A stretch of 64,000 nt of DNA from Eurosta solidaginis (lineage: Eukaryota > Arthropoda > Insecta > Diptera > Tephritidae), in contig NC_090319.1 in the NCBI RefSeq assembly GCF_040869045.1, forward strand, positions 346,436,302 through 346,500,301. Direction: 5' to 3'. The notes under the pieces are model-generated. The model had not been told where the DNA came from. It ran no database searches and saw nothing but the letters and a program-made list of their open reading frames with translations. The translations under genes and the position numbers were made by a program. Below, in pieces: positions 9,983-19,623 of this stretch (within the stretch, counting starts at the first letter, position 1; the number at the start of each line of letters is the position of its first letter).

Positions 9983-11656
9983 ACAAGTAAGGAAGGTTAA
10001 GTTCGGGTGTAACCGAATATTACGTACTCAGTTGAGAGCTATGGTGACAACATAAGGGAAAATAACCATGTAGGAAAATGAACCGAGGGTAACCCTGGAA
10101 TGTGTTTGTATGACATGTGTATCAAATGAATGGTATTAAAGAGTATTTTAAGAGGGCCATGGTTCTATAGGTGAACGACATTTAGGGATACCGCCATAAA
10201 GGTGGACCAGGACTGACTCTAGAATTTGTTTGTAAGATATGGGTATCAAATTAAATGTATTAATGAGGGTTTTAAAAGGAAGTGGTGGTAGTTGTATGTG
10301 TGAAGGCGTTTTCCACTTATAGACCAAAATGTGGACTAGGGTGACCCAGAACATCATCTGTTGGACACCACTAATTTATTTATATATGTCATACCACGAA
10401 CAGTATTCCTGCCAAGATTCCAAGGGCTTTTGATTTCGTCTTGCAGAACTTTTTCTTCTACTTAATATGGTAGGTGTCACACCCATTTTACAAAGTTTTT
10501 TTTCTAAAGTTATATTTTGCGTCAATAAACCAATCCAATTAACATGTTTCATTCCTTTTTTCGTATTTGGTATAGAATTATGGCATTTTTTTCATTTTTC
10601 GTAATTTTCGATATCGAAAAATTGGGCGTGGTCATAGTCAGATTTCGGCCACTTTTTATATCAATACAAAGTGAGTTCAGATAAGTACGTGAACTGAGTT
10701 TAGTAAAGATATATCGATTTTTGCTCAAGTTATCGTGTTAACGGCCGAGCGGAAGGACAGACGGTCGACTGTGTATAAAAACTGGGCATGGTTTCAACCG
10801 ATTTCGCCCTTTTTCACAGAAATAAGTTATCGTCCTAGAATCTAAGCCCCTACCAAATTTCACAAGGATTGGTAAATTTTTGTTCGATTTATGGCATTAA
10901 AAGTATCCTAGACAAATTAAATAAAAAGGGGCGGAGCCACGCCCATTTTGAAATTTTCTTTTATTTTTGTATTTTGTTGTACCATATCATTACTGGATTT
11001 GACATAATTTACTTATATACTGTAAAGATATTAAATTTTATGTTAAAATTTGACTTAAAAAAATTTTTTTTTTAAAGTGGGCGTGCTCGTTCTCCGATTT
11101 TGCTAGTTTTTATTAAGCATACATATAGTAATAGTAGTAACGTTCCTGCCAAATTTCGTCATGATATCTTCAACCACTGCCAAATTACAGCTTGCAAAAT
11201 TTAAATTACCTTCTTTTAAAAGTGGGCGGTGCCACGCCCATTGTCCAAAATTTTACTAATTTTCTATTCTGTGTCATAAGTTCAACTCACCTACCAAGTT
11301 TCACCGCTTTATCCGTCTTTGGTAATGAATTATCGCACTTTTTCGGTTTTTCGAAATTTTCGATATCGAAAAAGTGGGCGTGGTTATAGTCCGATATCGT
11401 TCATTTTAAATAGCGATCTGAGATGAGTGCTCAGGAACCTACATACCAAATTTCATCAAGATATCTCAAAATTTACTCAAGTTATCGTGCTAACGGACGG
11501 ACGGGCGGACGAACATGGCTCAATCAAATTTTTTTTCGATCCTGATGATTTTGATATATGGAAGTCTATATCTATCTCGATTCCTTTATACCTGTACAAC
11601 CAACCGTTATCCAATCAAAGTTAATATACTCTGTGAGCTCTGCTCAACTGAGTATA
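9983..11656 (+). mobile_element. Helentron/HINE-like repeat, subfamily A, copy 2 (inside the RTE LINE)
   Basis: The start (AACAAGTAAGGAAGG), hairpin, 'gtgggcgg' boxes and end (ACTGAGTATAA) match copy 1. The flanks are the two halves of one RTE reading frame: left ends ...acc aga ttg aac, right resumes aac aac aat gct gcg. Removing the element restores a continuous frame with no extra bases, so insertion made little or no target duplication. A precisely known empty site is strong evidence for the element borders. The (GACG)n block is shortened here (about 11495-11515). Confidence 0.75.
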
Positions 11657-11745
11657 ACAACAACAATGCTGCGGGCGCTGATGGATTGCCTGCGGAGCTA
11701 TTCAAATACGGCGGCGAGGAGTTGGTAAGGCGCAGCTGACTTCTT
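11657..11745 (+). pseudogene. RTE LINE relic, continuation after insertion (reverse transcriptase start)
   Basis: Reads NNNAAGADGLPAELFKYGGE, the conserved start of the RTE reverse transcriptase ('KA.G.DG.P.EL.K'), in the frame expected from the part that ends at 9982. It breaks off after about 30 residues, so the rest of the RT is missing. Confidence 0.8.
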
Positions 11746-11749
11746 ATCT

Positions 11750-12010
11750 TGTTTTTCTCACCACCTTCAACCTTCTCTAAGGATTAAACTTATTACCGTT
11801 CTATTATTGCAAGCTCTCCTTTATCCATTTTGGGAGATAGCCCAATTGTTGTGCCATAGAGCCGAAGAATGCTCTTGTTGCGTTGTTTAAGGTAGCATCT
11901 AGATGAGCATTCCGCGTGAAGATTTTGTACAGTGTAACCCCTTGATCTTTGCGTCCATTGAAAACCTGATTTTACTTCCATCTATGAATGGTTCTGGCAT
12001 TGATAGTTTT
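11750..12010 (-). pseudogene. Possible non-LTR reverse transcriptase C-terminal relic
   Basis: The reverse strand reads RNKSILRLYGTTIGLSPKM, recalling the 'A.....RR.WGLSPK...W.YTA' block after the RT palm in Jockey/LOA-type LINEs. The frame is short and decayed, and there is no catalytic motif. It belongs to a different LINE from the RTE piece that precedes it. Confidence 0.35.
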
Positions 12011-13382
12011 CTTCCTCAAGTAAAAAAAAATCTGGGACACTTTTTTTAGAACTGATAGACAGTGCTTTGGTGTAACACCACCTTTCTGCAATACGGAGAG
12101 TTTATTGTATACGATTGAATACTGTTTCCTTGTGCATGTCTATGGTGAAGGTTAAGCCATGTGCATACCCTTGTATGTCAAATCGATCCTGAGGGAGCAC
12201 CCATTCTTCTCTAGAGGGCAATATTAGTTTCACTTGTATATTAGTATGTACGTAACTCTTTTAGAAAAAAAAAAAAATAAAATAAATGTTACCTATACTC
12301 ATTGGTGCACGTCTTTAGAGATGGTACGAATATGTTTGCGTGTAATTGGGCGGTTTTTAATATAACAACGTGCTTATTTATAGTTTTTATTTACGACTCT
12401 TTTATAATGTAAATACTTATGTAGATACAATACTTGCCAAGCTTACAAACGATTTTTTTATTTTTTTCGTTTGTTTACTAAATTTAATTTTGTTGTTGGC
12501 TACATTTTTTGTTTCTATCTTACAATTAATGCAAACATGTAACATTTGTACTTGTTGTGTACTTTTTCAACAGCATTTCGTATGCGAATCGTGGTGTCAT
12601 CCTGAATGATGAGACATTTTCATCATCAACATCGTCACCATCATCGCTTATACACGTAATCACCGTTGTGTTGTGTGCGCTTGCGAAACGGTCGTATCCA
12701 TACATTTTACCATCAATTGTTATGTTTTATTTGACCATGTCACCATTAATAACATTGGCATGCTTAATATTTAACATAATTGCTATCGTCTTTGCCAAAT
12801 ATCGCCATTTGGTGAATAAGAAATAAATTTGAGTTTATTACAATTTTTGTGGTAAAGTATGTACTGGGATCTACACACGATGAGTCTGCCTCAAGTGTCA
12901 GTTTCAACGTAAAAGTGAAAATATTTTAGTGTTAGTCACACCTACATGACTTTGGCTGACTCGTGAAAATCAAAACGGGTGACTCGCGAGTCAGACGCAT
13001 TGTATATAGAGCCTACTTATAACATACTTATTCAATCATAATCAGATTTCAGTTCAAAACTACATATCTACTTAATCATATACTCATAATTACATATATA
13101 CATGTACGTTGAAATTGTTTTAATAATTAAAATCGTTCAATTTATGCCAAAATATTGAAGTTTTAATTGTAAATGCAAATACGGAAAAAATCGTGAGTTT
13201 AGTGAGTAAACATCCTTATCTCCTTCATGTAAAATATTTTCTAGTTACTTCTCATTTGAACCAAATATGTTTACTAACTTTATTAACTTTCCATTGAACA
13301 CTAACCAATTTCTAAAAAATATTTTACTAATAAAAACAAAATGAACAAAACAATAACAATGCGAACAAAAAATCTGCGACAG
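12010..13382 (+). other. Intron sequence, AT-rich, nothing recognised
   Basis: End of the 6-kb intron between exons e and f. Two open frames at 12370-12826 are hydrophobic, AT-driven and without a known domain. Short 'gactcgtgaaaatcaaaacgg' type repeats near 12950-13000 are the only texture noted. Confidence 0.45.
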
Positions 13383-13526
13383 GGAAATTGAACTTCGACA
13401 CCAACACGATCTAAAGGATTTGAAAGCGGCCTATGATACAGAGAAAGTAGCAATGGATAGACGTGATATCAGCAATTCAAATGAGATTGAGCAGCTTCAT
13501 AGGAAATGCCGTTGTTTGACAAATCT
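13383..13526 (+). CDS. Coiled-coil protein gene (FAM184-like), internal exon f
   Basis: Entry after gcgacag (weak pyrimidine tract), completing Lys; then EIELRHQHDLKDLKAAYDTE, KVAMDRRDISNSNEIEQLHR and KCRCLTNL. It exits in phase 2 at donor GTAAGT (13527). Length is 144 nt. The last codon is completed by the final exon (CT|T, Leu), continuing FEEMRMRY. This exon joins the coiled coil to the C-terminal block that suggests FAM184 membership. Confidence 0.85.
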
Positions 13527-14997
13527 GTAAGTAAATAAGTTAAGTCTAAAGTTATTTAATTAAAGCTATCTTCTAGACATACCTTTTTTTACGTTTTATC
13601 GTTATAAATATTGTCAATATCATCAGCTTATGTCAGCAATTGTACGCCGGTATAATAGATAATACCATTTAGATTTAGATTTGCTGCTAGAATTATCTTC
13701 GCCTTCATCATCAAATAAAAGAAAGCACACGTTAGGGCACTGCCAATCATATTTCAAGCCGAAGCGAAGTCAATGAACCACTAAGAGATGTTCAATAGTT
13801 GTTCGACAGTTGAACCTAAGAGCCCAACCCTGCACACTTAAGACCTAAAGTATTTGCTCGTTCCTCATAGAAGAAGTCTCGTTCGCACAACGAAACCAAC
13901 AATTTAGCTCGGAATCTCACGTTCTTCCTTAAGACCACTATGTTAGAGTTGTAAGCTTGTATTGTCGCCCTGTCTACCTCGTCGATCAGGCATCCTGAAT
14001 GATGATATTGTCAGCCATTGCTTTTACGTGAACATCAAACAGTCGGACATCTGTAGATTCGCCTACAAGTTTTTTTAACATTCTAAGTACATGCCCTTAA
14101 ATCTTTGTGTTAAAAATGTTTTCTCAAGTCATCGTCAGAAAAAAGTAGTATCATCCAAGGCTAGAATCCAAGAAGAATCTGGAAGCATCAGGATAAAAAG
14201 CTGACTCGAGATTACTATAACAGGAATTGACTGTAAATTTGAGGTGAAATTGCGACCACATTCGTCCGCACTTATTAATAGCTCGAAACATTCCCGAAAG
14301 TGGCACATACCAGCAAGCTTTTTATGCAGAAGCTATCAGAATGAGGAGGAATAGCTGGATATTCATAATTTTCTTTGTTGATGTACATGACTGGAAACAA
14401 GATGACTCAAATTTCCGGGTGCACGATTTTTTGGACAATCTGACAGAGGAAGGAAAGATATTTCTTAGTTAGATTCAGCATTGAAAACAAATTGTTCTTT
14501 GAATTATTCTGACTGGACGTGTGAGCCGCCATTCGGCACTCACTGATGGCACTCACAATGGACAAAAATGTCTCGGAGTGAAAGTGTCCGAAATTCCCAA
14601 GCCCTATTAACCTAACCTTACCAAATATAAGACATACTAATTTTAATAATTCCAAGGAAAATATTGGAAAATATATATTTTATTGAGACACTCTAATTGT
14701 ATAATAGATATGTAGATATAGGTAGATACATATATACCTGCATTGGTTGAAGATCAGACTCTAACGCTTTACAGCTATTTTCAAAATTTTGTTGTATCAC
14801 AAAAGCTTTTGGTGGTCGTTATACAGCATGATGTCTAACCACCAGAAGTTTTGAATGTTGTAATTATATTATTAACAAAAGGTCAACCCATTTGCTGAAG
14901 AATTTATAAAATTTAAATATATTTTTTTATTATTACCATTTCTGTGCTAAATGCAATGTTTGCGCATTATCCTCCTCTTTTCTAAATTTCTTTTCAG
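13527..14997 (+). other. Intron sequence, nothing recognised
   Basis: Last intron of the coiled-coil gene, ending in a strong pyrimidine tract and acceptor (tttcttttcag). It may include old LINE debris (a Cys/Arg-rich reverse-strand patch at 13750-13990), but no motif is clear enough to call. Confidence 0.45.
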
Positions 14998-15595
14998 TTT
15001 TGAGGAAATGCGCATGCGCTACGAACGGCGCGATCCACGCCAAGAAGATTTACGCGAAATTGAAGAATTGCGCAGTCGATGTGAATCACAAGAACGCGAT
15101 TTGTACGATCTTACAGATCGTTTGCGTGAAATGCAAATACAAATGACTGCGATGCAAACGTCTAACGGTGATGCTAACAGCAAAAAAATTGCAAAGCAAA
15201 TTAAGAAACCACCACCCAAAACGATACCAACAAGCTGTGATGTCATCTATGAAGATGAAAACGAAGAACGCGAATCACCACCGCCACAAACAAATGCCAC
15301 CAGTCCAACAACAAACATCGTAAACAATCATGCGAACGATGATGATGAAGAAGAAGAAGAAGATGAGGAGCATAATGAAAAAAGTAAGCAAGCGGAACAG
15401 CAAAAGGAAGAAGCTAATCATGAATCACCAGAAAAAGCTTTTTTCCAGGTGCAAAAAGGGGCGCATAAACAATCGAGGATCATAAATAGAAATGCGAAAA
15501 CTGCCAATCATATTATTTCGAGCAAAAAGCTAAATCAAAAAAACATCGACACAGTGAATGAGGATGATGAGAGTCACATGATCACAGCGATGTAA
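14998..15595 (+). CDS. Coiled-coil protein gene (FAM184-like), terminal exon with stop
   Basis: Last exon. The first base completes Leu, then [38 protein letters not shown] and [11 protein letters not shown], followed by a Lys/Pro stretch, an acidic run ([15 protein letters not shown]) and a polar tail ending at TAA 15593-15595. Seen: seven exons give a 463-residue uninterrupted product (N-terminus missing) that is mostly coiled coil. Known: FAM184 proteins are long coiled-coil proteins whose end carries a conserved 'FxEMRxRxRxSRPEDLxxIxEL' type block. Inferred: this gene is the fly member of that family, or another coiled-coil scaffold. The cellular role is not deducible from this sequence. 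Size of ~460+ residues and the acidic tail are consistent with a scaffold. Many ORFs in introns around it are unrelated. Confidence 0.85.
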
Positions 15596-16070
15596 TAAAT
15601 GATAAATCAATAAGGAGCTTATCGGTTGGCTATCAACCCTGAGAGAACATGCACACACACACGCACACATAGGAAGATATATGCCACATACATGGACACA
15701 GAAACATTTTACAAAAAAAAAAAAATAGTTTTACTGATTTTGTTAATTATTTGATTTTGTTTGAGCTTTTAGTTATTTTATTTATATTGAAATTGTTACG
15801 TAGCTAAATTATCACTTTGATAAAAAAAGAAAATTATGTACATATATACTTCTTTACATACATATATGAATTTTTTTTTTGGCCTCCTTAAAAAAAAATC
15901 ATGCTTTTTGGGATAGATAACATAATACAAAAGCTTCGAAATTTTATACAATATAACGAATCGAAAAGTATAAAAAAAATCGAAAAATCAAATAACCACA
16001 AAGCATAAACTAAAATTTAGTGTATAAAAATGCTAAATTGCAAATAAAACTTTGAAAATAATTCATATGA
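15596..16070 (+). promoter_or_regulatory. 3' UTR and polyadenylation signal of the coiled-coil gene
   Basis: AT-rich untranslated region after the stop codon, with a short CA microsatellite at 15652-15670. A canonical AATAAA at 16043-16048 is followed about 20-30 bases later by a T/G-rich stretch. A repeat relic begins at ~16185, so the transcript should end close to 16070. Confidence 0.65.
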
Positions 16071-16184
16071 TTTGTAACAATGATATTCACCTTTTATTTC
16101 GATATGACCATTGTTTGTGGGAAGTACTGCGCAACCCGATTGACAGCACATGAAACCCACGTGTCCTAAATCCACGTTTGCTTA

Positions 16185-17065
16185 ACTCTTACATATCGAA
16201 ACACCCTTCCCCACCAGAAGGAGTCACAATTGTATCCTACGCCGATGACTGCACGCGATAAGGACACTCAACGAAGTCTTTGGGGAGAGTTATCGATGTT
16301 GATGGTCCTTCGCCAGATGCAGATCAGGTATGCTCCGGTACCAAGCCGGACCATCTCGGGAATAATTCCGGCCCATTCATCGATGAGCTATGCTGTAAAA
16401 TCAACGAAGATCTCTCTAGTCATTTCAGTTTATTCACCTCGCGAAATCTGACAGGGTCATTGACCAAATCCACGCCGATCTGATTTACTTCATGGACATG
16501 GCAAATGTCGACCATATTGGACATCCACGTCGATGGCATTACGCTACCGACTTACCTTAGATCTAAAAATACTGAGTATGAAGTGTGATCAGAATCTACA
16601 TTTTGGCGAGCAAGCAGCCGTAATAAAATCCTTAAGTCTTTTGCCGGCAATACTTGGGGCAAAGATAAAGAAACGCTCTTAACCACTTATTAATAAATTG
16701 GCTGGCCGCCTCTTTGCTACGCGTCCCCAATATGGTCGCCGAGCCTTAAAGAAACACACTGGAGGAAACCGCAGGCCTGTAGAAACACCGCACTCAGAAC
16801 TGCCACGGGATGCCATCTTGTGTCCCAGGCACATCATCTACACTGTGAAATGAAAATCTAAATAAAAAAGTTTTGCTGAATACCCAAAAACCCGAGCTTC
16901 CCAACAGATATCTGATTGAAGTAGCTCCACTTCCAGTAACTTAAAAAGAAACCTACACAGTAAAATGAAACTCAAAATAAACTAGTTTTGCTGAATACCC
17001 AAAAACCCGGGCTTCCCAACAGACATCTGATTGAAGTGGCCCCACCTCCCAGGAACTTAAGAAGT
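16185..17065 (+). pseudogene. Degenerate + strand copy of the CR1/Jockey-like LINE, 3' part
   Basis: Runs parallel to the reverse complement of 17117-18230: 'ccagaaggagtcacaattgt' and 'tcctacgccgatgactgcac' encode the YADD region, then 'ttcatcgatgagct' and later blocks follow the same order to the cysteine-rich tail. It has many stops and small deletions and is much older than the neighbouring - strand copy. A SINE-like fragment interrupts it at 16252-16385. It lies tail-to-tail with the younger copy (3' ends meet near 17065-17085). Confidence 0.8.
16252..16385 (-). mobile_element. CAA-tailed SINE-like fragment inside the old LINE copy
   Basis: Contains 'gcgataaggacactcaacg', 'gagttatcgatgttgatgg' and 'gatcaggtatgctccgg', i.e. 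the tail-side half of the family. It splits the old LINE sequence between the YADD codons and 'cattcatcgatgagct', so it inserted after that LINE copy. Confidence 0.65.
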
Positions 17066-17068
17066 CAT

Positions 17069-17116
17069 GTTGTTGTTGTTGTAGCAATGCTCGCCCCACC
17101 CAATAGCCGCGACCGA
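17069..17116 (-). other. LINE 3' UTR and (CAA)n tail
   Basis: After the LINE stop codon a ~30-base UTR leads into GCTACAACAACAACAACA (reverse strand). The same tail closes every better-preserved copy of the dispersed SINE-like repeat, so this short end is a candidate RT recognition site. Confidence 0.65.
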
Positions 17117-18409
17117 TCACAAATTGTCATCAATATCCTCTAACGGGAGTCCAAGGAAACTTGCCGTTTCAACAGGGGTGGACCATAAGGAAAGGGGTGT
17201 TAGAGGCGTTGGTTCCACATTACAATTAAAGAGATGGTTGGTGTCATGTGGGGACACATTGCAAGCAGGGCATACATTTTGTATGTCGGGGTTGATTCTG
17301 GATAAGTAAGAGTTTAACCTGTTACAGTATCCAGAACGAAGTTGAGCAAGAGTGACACGCGTTTCCCTGGGGAGTATGCGTTCCTCTTCTGCGAGTTCTG
17401 GATATTTTTCTTCAAGTACTGGATTCACCGGGCAATTCCCGACATAAAGGTCCGACGCCTGTCTATGGAGTTCACCAAGGACCTGCTTGTGTTTTTCCGC
17501 TTCATACGGCTGGGTTCTCAGGTGCCGTATTTCCTCAAAATGCTTACGGAGATGACTCCTTAGGCCCCTAGGTGGTGCTGGTTCGTCAATCAGATGTCTG
17601 TTGGGATGCCCAGGTTTCTGGGTATTCAAGAGAAACTGTTTGGTCAGCATCTCATTTCTCTCCCTGATGGGGAGTATTCTCGCCTCATTATGCAGATGGT
17701 GTTCTGGGGACATAAGAAGACAGCCCGTGGCGATTCTGAGAGCAGTATTTTGGCAGGCCTGTAGTTTCTTCCAGTGGGTGGTTTTTAGGCTTGGCGACCA
17801 TCTGGGTGACGCGTAGCACGTAATCGGCTGGTTAATTGCTTTGTATGTGGTCAAGAGCGTTTCTTTATCTTTTCCCCAGGTACTGCCAGCAAGGGATTTG
17901 AGGATTTTATTACGGCTCTGAATTCTTGGAACAATTGCGGTTGCGTGCGCACCAAAATGTAGATCCTGATCAAACGTCACACCCAAGATTTTGGGGTGTA
18001 GGACAGTCGGTAGCGTAGTGCCATCGACGTGGATGTTCAATATGGTCGACATTTGGGGCGTCCATGTTGTAAATAAGGTCGCGGAAGATTTAGTCGGTGA
18101 CAATGCCAGGTTTCGCGAGGCGAAAAAACTGGAGAGATCAGGGAGATAGCCGTTTATTTTATTGCACAGCTCATCGATCTCTGGGCCTGGGCCTGTGGCC
18201 ATTATCGTGCAGTCATCGGCGTAGGAAACGATTGTGACTCCTTCCGGTGGTGAAGGTAGCTTAGATATGTAGAAATTAAACAAAAGCGGGGATAGGACAC
18301 CACCTTGTGGCACCCCTTGTTTAATTCTCCTTTGTTTTGATGTTTCGTTTCTGAATTGCACCGATGCCTGCCGACCACCCAGATAATTTGCGGTCCACCT
18401 TTTAGACAT
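17117..18409 (-). pseudogene. LINE reverse transcriptase C-terminal half
   Basis: This frame carries the RT catalytic core and thumb. QGVPQGGVLSPLLFNFYIS is the block B-like motif and VSYADDCTIMA is the catalytic YADD (about residues 30-70). The C-terminal Cys/His knuckle is CPACNVSPHDTNHLFNC (about residues 385-401), and the product ends SFLGLPLEDIDDNL. It is separated from the upstream RT half by a -1 frameshift: the reverse strand has four A's after 'tgtct' where the product needs five. Apart from that the domain looks complete. Function: target-primed reverse transcription of the element's own RNA. The ATG at the frame start is not a real start. Confidence 0.85.
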
Positions 18410-19623
18410 GGGGGAAGGGTAGACCCTTCCAGGTCTTGCAGTAACGAGCCATGGTTGACCGTATCAAAAGCTTTTGATAGGTCTAACGCTACGAGTACTG
18501 TTCTATGGTGGGGATATTGATTCAAACCGCAATTTATCTGGGTACTAATGACATTTAGCGCGGAGGTAGTGCTATGGAGTTTTCTGAAGCCATGCTGATG
18601 AGGGGCTAGCTGCAAATGTGCTTGGAAATAAGGGAGCAAAATGGCTTCAAGCGTCTTTGCCACTGGCGATAGGAGAGATATCGGACGATATGACTCGCCT
18701 ACGTTAGCTGGTTTCCCAGGCTTTAGTAGCGGGACCACCTTGGCCATTTTCCATTTCTCGGGTATGACTTTCCCTAGGTTTTTAAGCATCGGCATGGCTA
18801 TGCCATCTGGGCCCACTGCTTTGGATGGTTTAGCGCGACCAATGGCGTCCTCAACCTCTCTAGCGGTGATGGTAATTGGTGACGCGCTGAGTTTGTGTTT
18901 ATGTGCGTGTCTATTGGCTCTCCGTATATCTTTGTCGACCGTAGGATGCATTATATATTGTCGGCAGAAAGCGCTCGCGCATTTTTTCGCATCCGACAGC
19001 ACCTTATCGCCAAAGGCGATGGAAACTTTGTCTTTGTGCTTAGTCGGATTCGATAGGGACTTTACGGTGGACCAAAGTTTACCTACACCGGTAGAGAGGT
19101 TACAACCTCTTAGGTGCTCTTCCCATTTCGCCCGCTTGTGTTCGTCCACAAGCAATCTGATGCGTTGGTTTATATCCCTTATTTGGGAGTCGCCTGGATC
19201 AAGCTGTCTTATAAGGTCGCGTTCCCTCGCTAAGCTCGCGGCCTCCGCCGGGAAGTGGGACCGGATTTCGGGAATTCTCCCGGCGGGAATGAAATGTGCC
19301 GAGGCGGATTCAATGACCTTACGGAAGGCACGCTCCCCTTGGCGGGCATCAGTCGGGATAGGGAGGGCAGCAAAGCTGCTGTCTGTTGCAGATTTATATT
19401 CTTCCCACTTTCCTTTTTTGAAGTTTATGAAAGTGCGTTTTTCGGTGACGATGAAGTCGGCGGTACGCTCGAACGAAATAAGTATGGGCAGGTGGTCGGA
19501 TCCCAATGTTACCATCGGCTGCCAGTTGACGCAGTTTACGAGTTCTGCGCTCACGATTGAGATATCTGGCGAGCTATGACAGCTTCCTACCATACGTGCG
19601 GGGGCGTCTCCGTTTATTGTTCA
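18202..19623 (-). pseudogene. LINE endonuclease end and reverse transcriptase N-terminal half
   Basis: Continues the endonuclease in the same frame as the upstream part after a TGA at 19621-19623. LGSDHLPILISF (about residues 29-40 of the frame) is the SDH catalytic-site motif. RT blocks follow: AKVVPLLKPGK, YRPISLLSPVAKTLE, HQHGFRKLHSTTSALN and VALDLSKAFDTVNHGSLL, which holds the first RT aspartate. After ~18420 the frame runs on out of phase (frameshift), producing a spurious Cys/His-rich tail. The in-frame stop is probably a single base change because both sides keep the family pattern. Confidence 0.85.

Noticed and set aside
18641..19579. 312-residue forward open frame opposite the LINE
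   Set aside because: It is the antisense shadow of the LINE reverse transcriptase frame; the reverse strand has all the motifs.
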